A stretch of DNA of 56,380 nt from contig UQKC01000009.1 of the NCBI GenBank assembly GCA_900541495.1, positions 1 to 56,380 of the forward strand, written 5' to 3'. This DNA is from an uncultured Ruminococcus sp. GTDB taxonomy: Bacteria; Bacillota; Clostridia; Oscillospirales; Ruminococcaceae. Below, piece by piece: positions 1 through 8,471 of this stretch. The first letter of the stretch is position 1, and each line of letters starts with the position of its first letter. Below the pieces are notes generated by a model. That model did not search any database, was not told the DNA's origin, and saw nothing but the letters and a program-made list of their open reading frames with translations. The position numbers were made by a program, and so were the translations under genes.

Positions 1-120
1 TACGTCGGTATGTGGCACTGGTAGTTTCAGTGCCCGTACCGCTACGCACTCAATGAGCGCAAGCGCCCACGAAATGCAAACTTTTCTTTATGATTTACGA
101 AGCCAAAATCCGCCCACCGC

Positions 121-708
121 TCATCCTTCGGTACTTTTTGCGATTACCTCATCCACACTTACAACCTCCGGTGCTTCAAGTGATGTTTCTTTTGCATCCG
201 CGGCTTCTATAGGGTCTTCCAATTCTTTTTTCTCCTCATCGTCCCACAGCGAATCATACTTTTTCCGTTCTTTAAGCTTTGCCATCATCTGTGCGTTTTT
301 CGCCATCTGATACAAATCACTGTCGAATTCCATAAGTTTTTTCTCGTCCGAGCCGGGAACGATATCCCCGTGGAACATGCGCATTGCCACCGCAAGAATT
401 TTACCCATTTCCTTATAATAATCCCCTTCTGCTTCGGCATTTTGCTTTGCGCTTACCATCTCACGCTCAGCATCCCATTTGTCCATAAACTGGTGAATGA
501 AATCATCATAAATCTTCTGCTGGTCTTTCACCGCATTGTACTGGAGTTCCAAAACCGCTGCCTGTTCCCCAAACAGTTTGTCTCCTTCGGGAACACGCTT
601 TATCAATTCCTTCGTCTCATTTAGTTTTTTAGACAATTCAAACGCCGTCGAATTGTACTGCTTATGTACTGCACTGAATTTATTCCGCAGTTCTCCTAAC
701 GTCGTCAT
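121..708 (-). CDS. hypothetical coiled-coil protein, 195 aa
   Basis: I do not recognise the family. The protein is soluble, highly charged and mostly helical, with long Lys/Glu-rich stretches in residues 1-110 that look like coiled coil and an acidic, Ala/Glu-rich tail (residues 150-195). There is no signal peptide, membrane segment or recognisable catalytic motif. The ATG is supported by a strong AGGAGGTG ribosome binding site seven bases upstream on the minus strand. It is divergent from dtd, with a 154-base gap carrying the dtd promoter. The function is unknown, and the call that it is a real gene rests on the RBS and ordinary codon use. Confidence 0.75.
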   Translation of the reverse strand: MTTLGELRNKFSAVHKQYNSTAFELSKKLNETKELIKRVPEGDKLFGEQAAVLELQYNAVKDQQKIYDDFIHQFMDKWDAEREMVSAKQNAEAEGDYYKEMGKILAVAMRMFHGDIVPGSDEKKLMEFDSDLYQMAKNAQMMAKLKERKKYDSLWDDEEKKELEDPIEAADAKETSLEAPEVVSVDEVIAKSTEG

Positions 709-797
709 GCAAACACCTCCTTGTGTTCTTTTCGCAAATCCATTTACAACATATCTGTAAGTATATTATCGGCAGTTTTCCCTCATAATATTACAAC

Positions 798-826
798 TTG
801 ACAAATCTGCCCCTTTCGTACTAGAG
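798..826 (+). promoter_or_regulatory. probable sigma-A promoter of dtd
   Basis: A perfect TTGACA (798-803) is followed after 17 bases by CTAGAG (821-826), a weak -10. It lies 37 bases upstream of the dtd start codon. The -35 and spacing are good, the -10 poor, so this is moderate evidence only. Confidence 0.4.
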
Positions 827-862
827 TAAGCATAGAAATATTTTTATTAAGGAGAAATCAAA

Positions 863-1312
863 ATGCGTTTTGTTATTCAAAGAGTAAAAAATTCAAAGGT
901 CACGGTAAATAATGAGGTCATAGGTCGGATAGGTAAGGGTTTTATGGTGCTTATCGGCATTTCAAACGAAGATACGACCGAAACGGCGGATAAAATGCTC
1001 CGCAAGCTGTTAAATATGCGCATATTTGAGGACGAAAACGGCAAGACGAACCTTGGCTTGCAGGACGTTGGCGGCGAGCTTCTGCTGATATCGCAGTTCA
1101 CGCTGTATGCGGACTGCCGAAAGGGCAACAGGCCATCGTTCATCAACGCAGGTGCGCCCGATATGGCAAAAAAGCTGTATGAATACATAATCGAAAAGTG
1201 CAAAGAGAGCGTTGCCGTTGTTGAGCAGGGCGAGTTCGGCGCGGATATGAAAGTTGAGCTTCTCAATGACGGACCTTTCACTATAATCCTTGACAGCGAT
1301 GATCTGGCTTAA
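863..1312 (+). CDS. dtd: D-aminoacyl-tRNA deacylase
   Basis: Hydrolyses D-aminoacyl-tRNAs (and glycine mischarged on tRNA-Ala) in the cytoplasm, so protecting translation. The 149 aa protein is full length for the family. It carries the two signature motifs: SQFTLYADCRKGNRPSF in the middle (active-site region) and the Gly-cisPro-type motif NDGPFT near the C-terminus. The start ATG has an AAGGAGA ribosome binding site at 850-856. It appears to be a single-gene unit. A MITE-like repeat begins four bases beyond its stop codon. Confidence 0.96.
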   Translation: MRFVIQRVKNSKVTVNNEVIGRIGKGFMVLIGISNEDTTETADKMLRKLLNMRIFEDENGKTNLGLQDVGGELLLISQFTLYADCRKGNRPSFINAGAPDMAKKLYEYIIEKCKESVAVVEQGEFGADMKVELLNDGPFTIILDSDDLA

Positions 1313-1315
1313 GCT

Positions 1316-1463
1316 GATGCGCAGTCAGATTTTTCGTCAGATTGTATAGAAATTTCGCAGGTATACTGTCGTATGTCAAGAAATTTATGTGCAAGATGAC
1401 GTAAAATCTGCAAGCAGATGAGGTGCTAAGGCTTTAGCCGGTGGTTTTTAGAGGTGACCTTAA
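1316..1463 (-). mobile_element. MITE-like repeat, family TTAAGGTC, truncated copy
   Basis: Matches the reverse complement of 13066-13266 over most of its length. One terminal inverted repeat (TTAAGGTCACCTCTAAAAAC, read on the minus strand from about 1463) is present. The other end is missing: the match stops at 1316, next to the dtd stop codon, and about 30 terminal bases plus an internal segment are absent. No coding capacity. Confidence 0.7.
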
Positions 1464-1569
1464 GGAGCTTAAAGCCTTCGTGGTTGTTTGAAAAAGAAAA
1501 GTGTTCAATAACAATAACGCCGTCTGAATCAACAGCCGCAGCTACATAAGTTTTACCTGCCTTGTAAAG
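1464..1569 (-). pseudogene. possible transposase N-terminal fragment
   Basis: A minus-strand frame of about 35 codons reads AGKTYVAAAVDSDGVIVIEH followed by a segment ending NNHEGFKLL, then runs into the MITE-like repeat. The pattern (alternating hydrophobic strand with an acidic residue, then an HxEGFxxL turn) is reminiscent of the N-terminal RNase H-like part of IS110-family transposases, but this is a weak judgement by eye. There is no start codon and a stop lies just upstream. The rest of the gap up to 1822 shows only AT-rich non-coding sequence. Confidence 0.3.
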
Positions 1570-1822
1570 TTATTTGGTACTGTTTTCGTGCCACTTAGTT
1601 TTATTCCCGTAAACTTGCGTGAGATTAAAATTCTTTGACTTATCCAGCTATAAACATTGTAAATAAAACTGTGGCTTTACACTCCTTATAGTAGTCAAGC
1701 TACAGAAAAAAATTAAAAGTCCACAGCACCTGTTTTATTATACCACAAATTTGGAAAGGAGAGTATGATTTAGGCTTTACTATATCATACAAATGTATAT
1801 ATGGAAAAGGTGACAGACCCGA

Positions 1823-2590
1823 ATGAAACGCCAAATAATTAAATTGACTTTATGCATAATAGCAGGTGTTTTAATAGTGGTCGGTATTTTCTTTTTAATA
1901 ACAGAACCGAATCATGGGCGTAAGTACACAATACCTCTAATTGACGGAATGGTAATTCAGGCTGATCCTCCTGCAAAAAAACTGCTGAAATATATGGAGG
2001 AAAAGTATAACAAGGAATTTACGCAGGTTTATGTTGAGCCAAACACCTATTCAGATGAATGTCGGCATCATGATTGGGGTTCTAAACTATGGGGCTTTTA
2101 TCATAATGGGATAACTGTATCAACATCAGGCAGTGACGAATATTATCACGTTCGTGATGATTATGGTACATATCTTGATAATTACGGCTGTTATCTAGTG
2201 AATGAAGAAGCTGAACAAATTCTTTATGATAAAATTTCATCTGTAGTTAGTGATGTCAAGGTATCATGTTTCCCGAGGGATTTACAAAGCAAAGAATTAC
2301 CTGCTTTTATGACGGCAGAAGAATATCTTGCTAATGCTGGCAAATGGTTATGTATAGTAATATGTGGAGAGGGGGAAAATGCAGAGAAGGATTATCGAAA
2401 AATATGTGATGCATTGGGCAAAGAAAGCGGTCAAGGTTGGATGACAATTCATTATCTTGATGAGGAAACATATAACAATATTGATATGGCAAACCGTAAT
2501 GTTATCATTTATAATGAAAATTATAATCGTAAACTGGAGTTTGATGTTTATACAGGCGAGCCGATGTTTATTACACCGGGGACAAAATAA
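1823..2590 (+). CDS. hypothetical membrane-anchored protein, 255 aa
   Basis: Residues 5-27 form one hydrophobic segment (signal anchor or uncleaved signal peptide; no lipobox Cys). The remaining 225 residues are a hydrophilic, Tyr/Asp/Glu-rich domain predicted outside the cell. I do not recognise the domain. An AAGGTGA-like ribosome binding site precedes the ATG at rather long spacing. The gene is more AT-rich than its neighbours and sits between repeat elements with no operon partner, which may indicate horizontal acquisition. Function unknown. Confidence 0.65.
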   Translation: MKRQIIKLTLCIIAGVLIVVGIFFLITEPNHGRKYTIPLIDGMVIQADPPAKKLLKYMEEKYNKEFTQVYVEPNTYSDECRHHDWGSKLWGFYHNGITVSTSGSDEYYHVRDDYGTYLDNYGCYLVNEEAEQILYDKISSVVSDVKVSCFPRDLQSKELPAFMTAEEYLANAGKWLCIVICGEGENAEKDYRKICDALGKESGQGWMTIHYLDEETYNNIDMANRNVIIYNENYNRKLEFDVYTGEPMFITPGTK

Positions 2591-2621
2591 AATGAAATAA
2601 TTAAATTCAGCAAACATTATA

Positions 2622-2818
2622 GGGAATCTCTAAAAACCTCCCTCACGGCAAATTTTCTACGACTTTGCGCATCTTCTGCGTTAGCGAAACTTGAAATACA
2701 TTCGGAATGTATTCCGTAGTATTACACTGCGTTTCGCTGCCTTGAAGCTGCGCAAAGTCTCAACGAAAATTTACGAATAATACAAAGTATTATTTTGTTT
2801 CGGTTTTTAGAGAACCCC
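2622..2818. mobile_element. MITE-like repeat, family TCTCTAAAAACC, about 197 bp
   Basis: Bounded by terminal inverted repeats GGGAATCTCTAAAAACC (2622-2638) and GGTTTTTAGAGAACCCC (2802-2818), 15 of 17 complementary. No coding capacity. Right-end fragments recur at 16795-16830 and 30934-30951. The inner part of the terminal repeat, CTCTAAAAACC, is shared with the TTAAGGTC family, suggesting both used the same or related transposases. Confidence 0.65.
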
Positions 2819-2909
2819 TTATTTAGGTGGGACGGACAGAATATCCGCCCCATTTTTTACAAAATAATTACGCATTAAGCATTAAGAATTACGCATTGAA
2901 TAAACCCTC

Positions 2910-2938
2910 TTGACAAATGCCTATTTATATGATATACT
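2910..2938 (+). promoter_or_regulatory. sigma-A promoter of the GNAT gene
   Basis: TTGACA (2910-2915), 17-base spacer, TATACT (2933-2938), close to consensus. It lies 30 bases upstream of the acetyltransferase start codon. Confidence 0.8.
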
Positions 2939-2968
2939 TTGTAGGCAAAGAAAGGGAGGGACAGCCCA

Positions 2969-3424
2969 ATGAAGGTCGTACCATATTCAAAGGAATACAA
3001 AAATGAATTTATCGAAATGAATAAGCGCTGGATAACCGAGATGTTCAAGCTTGAGGACGAGGATATCGTTGTGCTGAACAATATTGACGAGATAGTCGCA
3101 AACGGCGGCGAGGTCTATTTCACGCTTTCCGATGAGGGCGAAGTTATGTCCTGCTGTATGCTCGAACCTCATGAGGGCGAATGGGAGATCGCAAAGTTTG
3201 CAACTAAACCCGAGTTTGGCGGAAAGGGTGCAGGAAAGCTCTGCCTTGATGCCTGCATAGAAAAGGCTCGCGAAAAGGGAATAGAAAAGCTTCTCATCGT
3301 TTCAAACACAAAATGCCACGCTGCACTTTCGCTCTACAGAAAAGCAGGTTTCAGGGAAATTCCCGTTGACAAGAACTTTTTCAAATTCGACCGCGGAAAC
3401 ATCGCTTTTGAAATGCACCTATAA
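2969..3424 (+). CDS. GNAT-family N-acetyltransferase, 151 aa
   Basis: Transfers an acetyl group from acetyl-CoA to an unidentified amine. The acetyl-CoA binding motif A is visible as FGGKGAGKLC at about residues 83-92, followed by the alpha-helix and the typical C-terminal LYRKAGF (residues 122-128). The length is normal for a single GNAT domain. The start ATG follows an AGGGAGGG ribosome binding site and a near-consensus promoter. It is a single-gene unit converging on the histidine kinase gene. Substrate cannot be told from sequence. Confidence 0.9.
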   Translation: MKVVPYSKEYKNEFIEMNKRWITEMFKLEDEDIVVLNNIDEIVANGGEVYFTLSDEGEVMSCCMLEPHEGEWEIAKFATKPEFGGKGAGKLCLDACIEKAREKGIEKLLIVSNTKCHAALSLYRKAGFREIPVDKNFFKFDRGNIAFEMHL

Positions 3425-3774
3425 GATAGAATTCGGAATTATTTTGCTCCGCATATTCACGATAAACTCCAAATTTTCTGTAGGGGACGGTTCCACGTCC
3501 CGCGCCGCAAGGCGTTTCATAATTAATAAAAGAACCTGTTTTCAAAGATTTTGAATTCTATGAAAACAGGTTCTTTTTTACGAAAAACAATATGTATGCC
3601 GAAAAATCGGCGACGCGATTCGGGACGGGCAATTCGTTCGCTGCAATTTTTTGTGTCCGTTTTTGCGCCCCAATTAGGCGAATCAGTTGGGTGGATATAG
3701 AATCCACCCCTACGGAATTTTGAGTTCTGCCGCAAATTTGCGGAACAAAAATAATTCCGAATTCATAATTCGGC
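3425..3774. repeat. nested palindromic spacer, copy 1
   Basis: The gap between two convergent genes is one composite inverted structure. From outside inwards it has AATTCGGAATTATTTTGC at left mirrored by CAAAAATAATTCCGAATT at right; a REP-like GGGGACGG..CGTCCC half mirrored by GATTCGGGACGGG and a second GGTGGATATAGAATCCACCC palindrome; and a central hairpin at 3528-3577. The same layout recurs between other convergent genes in the window. Confidence 0.75.
3528..3579. terminator. bidirectional rho-independent terminator
   Basis: Perfect 16-base arms AAAAGAACCTGTTTTC (3528-3543) and GAAAACAGGTTCTTTT (3562-3577) with flanking A and T tracts. It sits between the convergent GNAT and histidine kinase genes and can serve both. 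Confidence 0.8.
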
Positions 3775-5691
3775 TTAAAGGTATTTCTCCAAAGTAGGTA
3801 TAAGCACATTCATATCTATCGGCTTTGCGATGTGGTCGTTCATTCCGACGTCCAGTGCGCGCTTTCTGTCCTCAGCAAAGGCGTTCGCTGTCATTGCGAT
3901 TATCGGGATATTCGCCTTTTCGGGGTCGGACATTTTTCTTATCTTTGATGTTGCGTCGTAACCGTCCAGTACGGGCATCTGGATATCCATAAGTATTATC
4001 GAATAATGTCCTGCAGGTGCTTTTTCAAGCAGCTCAAAGCACTTTACGCCGTCCTCTGCGCGGTCAACTTCAAAGCCCTCCTCCGTGAGAAGCTCCGTTG
4101 CTATTTCGGCGTTGAGGTCGTTATCCTCGGCAAGAAGTATCTTCTTGCCCTTTATCTTGTTTTCGTCAAAGCTTGCGACTGCGCGCTTTGGCCGGGTATC
4201 TTCATAGCTTGCAACTCGGCACGGGATACGGAACGTAAAGGTCGAACCCTCGCCGACTTGGCTCTTTATGCTGATAGTTCCGTTCATAAGGTCAACAAGG
4301 TTCTTTACGATGCCCATTCCAAGACCCGTTCCCTCGATGCCGCTCATCGTTGTCGAGCGTTCTCTTGCGAACGATTCGTATATATGCTTCTGGAACTCCT
4401 CGGACATTCCTATGCCGTTGTCCTCGACCGAGAATTCCTGATACACCCAGCCCTCATCGGGGTGAGGATACTGCTTTATCGAGCAGTGTATCTTTCCGCC
4501 CTCGGGAGTGTATTTTATCGCGTTGCTGACAAGGTTCAGCACCATTTCGGTCACTCTTGCCGTATCGAAGAAAATATACGGACTGATGATGCTCTTTGAA
4601 GTCGTGAGGAGCTGATGCTTTTTGTCCGCTTCGGCGCGTATCATAAGCATACAATCGTCAAAAACAGTGCCCGATTTTACGGGACTTTCCTCGATAGTGA
4701 CCTTTCCGCTTTCGATTCGGGAAAGTTCAAGCACATTGTCAAGGAGCGAAAGCATTTTCTTTCCGCAGACCTGAATTTTTACAAGATATCCGCCGAGCTT
4801 ACCCACATCGTACATATTTCTGCCTGCAAGCTCCGCATATCCGATTATCGCGTTCATCGGGGTTCGGATATCGTGACTCATATTGAAAAGGAAAGTCGAT
4901 TTTGCCTTGTTTGCGGCTTCTGCGGCAACAGCGGCATCGTTGAGCATCTGCTGACGCTCTTTTTCGCGTATTCTCTGCTTTCTCAGACCGATATAAACGC
5001 ACACAGCCATAAGCGCCGCTATTAAAATGGCGATAACGGCGGTCTTTATGGTCGCCCGCTTGTTCTCATTGAGGAAAACATAGCTGTTTTCCATATCCAT
5101 TTCCATACAGAGCGCGCCGATTATCTCGTCCGAACCTGCCTCACGAACCGGATAGCAGGCGGTGAAGATATGTCCCCAGGTCGTGTCCATTATCTCCTGC
5201 GAATAGATAGTTTCGCCCGAAAGTGCCGCATCGATATACGGTATCATTTCATCCTCGATATATGTGCCGGGGTAAGCGAAATCCTCCGCATCGAGGTCAA
5301 GTCCGTCAATAAGATAGATGAGCCTGCCGTCATCTCCGCGCTTTGCAGTATAGAGATAGCGCGTCGAATTGAGTGTGCGGAGCTCGTTAAGCATCTGCTG
5401 AAGCTCTTTGTATCGGTCGGTTTCCATATCATCGACAGTGGTTATGTTTTCATAGTCCTCGCGCGTGAATATATTTGAAACAAGCTTATGTATCGCATCG
5501 GAGCAACGGCTGTTCCATTCAACGTTCGCTCGGAGCATACTGTCGCTGTAGCTGCTCTGCAATATAAAAGTATAGACCGAAATAAACAGCAGCGTCATTA
5601 GCAGTACAAATATTATGCTGAAGCCAAGATGTCCCGTTTTTTGCGGATTAGTTCTGCCTTTGCTTTCACCGGAAATATTATTATCGTCCAT
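3775..5691 (-). CDS. hybrid sensor histidine kinase with C-terminal receiver
   Basis: Membrane sensor kinase of 638 aa. Transmembrane segments at about 22-44 and 214-236 flank an extracellular sensor domain of about 170 residues. A short coiled linker leads to HisKA with the H-box SHDIRTP (phosphorylated His273), an HATPase domain with N-box NLVSNAIKYTP (386-396) and G-boxes EDNGIGM (423-429) and GTGLGMG (454-460), then a receiver domain (about 517-638) with D523, phosphoacceptor D569 in LMDIQMP and K623. All key residues are present. Start ATG follows GGAGG. There is no adjacent response regulator. A free Hpt protein at 13284-13643 could take phosphate from its receiver, but that is inference. 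Confidence 0.95.
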   Translation of the reverse strand: MDDNNISGESKGRTNPQKTGHLGFSIIFVLLMTLLFISVYTFILQSSYSDSMLRANVEWNSRCSDAIHKLVSNIFTREDYENITTVDDMETDRYKELQQMLNELRTLNSTRYLYTAKRGDDGRLIYLIDGLDLDAEDFAYPGTYIEDEMIPYIDAALSGETIYSQEIMDTTWGHIFTACYPVREAGSDEIIGALCMEMDMENSYVFLNENKRATIKTAVIAILIAALMAVCVYIGLRKQRIREKERQQMLNDAAVAAEAANKAKSTFLFNMSHDIRTPMNAIIGYAELAGRNMYDVGKLGGYLVKIQVCGKKMLSLLDNVLELSRIESGKVTIEESPVKSGTVFDDCMLMIRAEADKKHQLLTTSKSIISPYIFFDTARVTEMVLNLVSNAIKYTPEGGKIHCSIKQYPHPDEGWVYQEFSVEDNGIGMSEEFQKHIYESFARERSTTMSGIEGTGLGMGIVKNLVDLMNGTISIKSQVGEGSTFTFRIPCRVASYEDTRPKRAVASFDENKIKGKKILLAEDNDLNAEIATELLTEEGFEVDRAEDGVKCFELLEKAPAGHYSIILMDIQMPVLDGYDATSKIRKMSDPEKANIPIIAMTANAFAEDRKRALDVGMNDHIAKPIDMNVLIPTLEKYL

Positions 5692-5817
5692 TTTTATCCT
5701 CCAACGGGAAAATCTGCGCCTGATATCAGTATAAATTTTCAGGTTTTTCCAAAATTATCAAAGGTTTATTTTCTAATAATTATACCATAAATCTACATAA
5801 ATTGTCAAGAAAATTAA

Positions 5818-6325
5818 GAGCCGTTCCCGACAAAATCGGAAACGGCTCCAGTCTGTTGAAAAAGTGTATTATTGAAAAAAATTGTACAAAATTAAAGTTT
5901 ACGTCCACGCTTTTTAAAGGGTGGTGGGTGTCCAGAGGGCAAAGCCCTTGGTCGCCGTCCGCAGACGGTGAAATTCCCTAAACTAACAGCATAACGTCAG
6001 TTGCAATAGCGTAATCACTAACAGTTAAAAAAGGCGCAATTCACATCCAAAAACAGAAAACACAATATGAGAAATCACTCTTGTAAAGTCAATAATGTGA
6101 ATTGCGCCAATTCCTATTTTCCTAAAGTAAACTATCCTCGGCGAAAAATGCGCAGAGCGAAGCGATAAGCATTTTAATCCGACAACATTTGAACGGTTGT
6201 GGGATATGAATGGTAATTTTTCTTTTAGCAATCAAGTCATAAAATTCTTTTTTGCCAATCTGCATAAATCAATATACTTTTTTGATAGACTGAAGCCGTT
6301 CCCGACAAAATCGGAAACGGCTCAC
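5818..6325. repeat. segment bounded by inverted repeats, with internal hairpins
   Basis: The ends are about 53 bases each and inverted relative to one another. Each contains the hairpin AGCCGTTCCCGA..TCGGAAACGGCT (5818-5848 and 6294-6322) followed or preceded by a CAGTCT..AAAAAGT tail. Inside are small hairpins at 5932-5950 and 5955-5968 and a 14-base perfect inverted repeat GGCGCAATTCACAT (6033-6046) / ATGTGAATTGCGCC (6095-6108). No credible gene lies in this 640-base gap. It may be a non-autonomous element or a structured RNA locus. Confidence 0.5.
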
Positions 6326-6334
6326 ATAATTTAT

Positions 6335-7348
6335 TTATTCGTTTTTCGTATCGTCCTTAACGGGTTCGGCAGGCGCAGACTCGGCAGCCGAAGAAGCTTT
6401 GAGCGCTTTTCTCTTCTTCGTTTTCTTTATTATGAAGATAACGATGAAAGCAATTATTCCTATAAGGATAAGATATGGGAACACCGCAATTATGAAGAAC
6501 AGCAGGTCTTCGAGGAAAACGAGGAATCCGCTTCCCGTTTCGGACAGCGTGTTCGCAAGTCTTTGACCGAACGTGTCCGTCTTGACGGGTTCAGCCGTGT
6601 ATTCCTTGACTTCGTTTATCGTGATGTTGACGAAGGAATACGCAACATTGGTCTTGATCTCATTCATTCTTGTTTTTATCTTCGCGATCTCGACCTGAAG
6701 ATTGGTAAGCTCTTTTTCGACCGAAACAGCATAAGCGTCCTCGGTGATAGTCGCGAGCAGAGATATGTAGCGCTCCTCCTTCGCTTCGTAAATTTCAAGC
6801 GTTGTGGAGAGGTCATAATACTCGCTGCTGACATTTTCAACGTAGGAGTTTCTGCTCCTCAGGTCGCCGAGTTCAGCCGACTTACTGCAGAATTCCTCAT
6901 AGTCGGCGCTCGGTACACGCACCGTTGCGGAATATGTGCGCCATTTTTCCATATCGTCATAGTACCAACGGCTGTCCGAACCGCCGTCGTTATAGCTTTC
7001 ATTTTCAACGAAGCCGCCGTAGCTGTCAAGGCTCTCCTTGAAATTCGCAACAGCATCATCGAATTCAAGCACATCAACGGTCATATTGCAGGTGTAAACG
7101 AGCATTTCCTTTTTGATCTGCTCGGCGGAAAGTGTGCTGCCGTCCTCACTTCCGTCAGCCAAAGCCGTATCCGATGCCGATTCAATGCTGCTGTCAGAAT
7201 CATAGTATTCCTCTGCCGCGCTTGTTTCGTAGGAATAATCGCCATAAGCGGAAGCCGCATTCGATGCCTTGTCGGTCGACATACTGCTTCCGCAGGCGGT
7301 GAGAAGAAGTGCGCATAAAGCCGATGAAATTATCGCTTTTGTTTTCAT
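6335..7348 (-). CDS. DUF4349-type membrane lipoprotein, 337 aa
   Basis: A lipoprotein signal peptide ends in the lipobox LTAC (Cys19). A Ser/Asp/Tyr-rich low-complexity linker (20-75) leads into a DUF4349-like domain with the typical YGGFVENES, a helical coiled-coil stretch (about 185-245) and a C-terminal transmembrane helix (about 284-307) followed by a basic cytoplasmic tail. Proteins of this family are anchored at both ends, and their function is not established. Start ATG has an AAGGAGG ribosome binding site. It is the last of two co-directional genes, after the phosphopantetheinyl transferase, with a 174-base gap. Confidence 0.88.
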   Translation of the reverse strand: MKTKAIISSALCALLLTACGSSMSTDKASNAASAYGDYSYETSAAEEYYDSDSSIESASDTALADGSEDGSTLSAEQIKKEMLVYTCNMTVDVLEFDDAVANFKESLDSYGGFVENESYNDGGSDSRWYYDDMEKWRTYSATVRVPSADYEEFCSKSAELGDLRSRNSYVENVSSEYYDLSTTLEIYEAKEERYISLLATITEDAYAVSVEKELTNLQVEIAKIKTRMNEIKTNVAYSFVNITINEVKEYTAEPVKTDTFGQRLANTLSETGSGFLVFLEDLLFFIIAVFPYLILIGIIAFIVIFIIKKTKKRKALKASSAAESAPAEPVKDDTKNE

Positions 7349-7522
7349 TGTTTTGTCCTCCTTGAAAAGAATGTATTTGTCAACGTTAGGAAAAGCCGCT
7401 CAAAATCAAAACAGCCGTTTCCTTGGTGTGGGATTTTTGAATAATATGAGTATTTTATGTTACTCTTTTCTTATTGTACGGTCAAAGTTCATCACAAAAG
7501 AAGATATTTTGTAAATATTCTA

Positions 7523-8191
7523 TTAATTCAAAGTAAAGTTAAGACGTTCCGAAAGCTTCTGCAAAAATTTATCTTCGGACATTTCTTCTATATCGGGCAA
7601 AGCGGAATTTTTCTTCGCACACACGGAAAAAGCATACCCGTCCGTTATTTTCGTGAGAAATTCGCAGCCAAGTTCGTTTCCTGTCACATCGAACGAATTG
7701 AAGCCTGCCGCAAGACCCTTTCCGAGCATTTTTGAGTAGGCTTCTTTCCTCGTCCATATCTCAAAAAAGGCTTCATCGGGAGTTTCGCTTTTTTCTATGA
7801 ATTTTATCTCGTTTTCGGCAAAGAAACGCTTGGAAATGCCGCTCTTTCGCCGCCTTATACGCTCAACGTCAACCCCGACACGGGCGGAATCTGCTCCTGC
7901 AAACGCAGCCGCTTTCCCCGAGTGCGAAACGGAAAAATCATAGCCGTTTTCCCCGATGATAAAAGGCTTTCCGAACTCGTTTTTCCCAAATTCAAGCGAA
8001 TCAAAGTCAGCTCCAAGCTGTTCGGACGCTTCATATCGTATAAGAAGCTCGGCGAAAAGCGAGCGGACTTTGTCGCCATTCACAGCCATTCGGGCGATGT
8101 GCTCACGGCGTTCCTGCGATATCAGCGGCAAAAGTTGGCTGTATTCCGCGAACGGCTTTTCTTCGTTTAAATAAAGTATAACGGCTTTCAC
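7523..8191 (-). CDS. 4'-phosphopantetheinyl transferase, Sfp type
   Basis: Moves the phosphopantetheine arm from CoA to a carrier protein serine. Motifs are in the expected order: FSVSHSG (86-92), VGVDVERI (105-112, metal ligands D108 and E110) and the W146/KEA signature in FEIWTRKEAYSKMLGKGL (143-160, with the third metal ligand E150). The 222 aa length fits the Sfp group rather than the short AcpS group. No carrier protein, PKS or NRPS gene lies in the window, so its client is elsewhere. The minus-strand ATG has a GGAGA ribosome binding site. Confidence 0.93.
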   Translation of the reverse strand: MKAVILYLNEEKPFAEYSQLLPLISQERREHIARMAVNGDKVRSLFAELLIRYEASEQLGADFDSLEFGKNEFGKPFIIGENGYDFSVSHSGKAAAFAGADSARVGVDVERIRRRKSGISKRFFAENEIKFIEKSETPDEAFFEIWTRKEAYSKMLGKGLAAGFNSFDVTGNELGCEFLTKITDGYAFSVCAKKNSALPDIEEMSEDKFLQKLSERLNFTLN

Positions 8192-8360
8192 GGCGTTCTC
8201 CTTTCAATTTATGTGTTAAATTTTTATCAATCAAAAGAGTTTCCGACTGTCCAAAAATCCGATTTCTATACTCATTGTATTAAAAGCTGTTGTTATTTTC
8301 GCAAGCTGTACAATAAATCGGACAGAAAAATAAATCGAACAAATTTTTTGTTAAAACCCC

Positions 8361-8404
8361 TTGACAAAGCGATACGTTTGTTCTATAATATGAAACAGAA
8401 CAAA
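8361..8404 (+). promoter_or_regulatory. consensus sigma-A promoter with overlapping palindrome
   Basis: TTGACA (8361-8366), 17-base spacer, TATAAT (8384-8389): a perfect consensus promoter for the small membrane protein gene. A palindrome TTTGTTCT (8377-8384) / AGAACAAA (8397-8404) straddles the -10 and start region and has the geometry of a repressor operator. The cognate repressor is unknown. Confidence 0.8.
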
Positions 8405-8471
8405 AGTGCTGAACATTTGTGCTAAAAATATAAATCGTCTGTTCAGCGTGAATTTGAAAAGGGGAAATATT

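Noticed and set aside
1..120. Open minus-strand frame reading to the window edge (SWALALIECVAVRALKLPVP)
   Set aside because: No start codon after the upstream stop and the region contains a GGCACTG/CAGTGCC hairpin; it looks like part of a repeat or spurious frame and is too short to judge.
6197..7318. 373-codon open frame antisense to the DUF4349 lipoprotein gene
   Set aside because: No recognisable protein features; the opposite strand encodes a lipobox, a known domain and a membrane helix with a good ribosome binding site.
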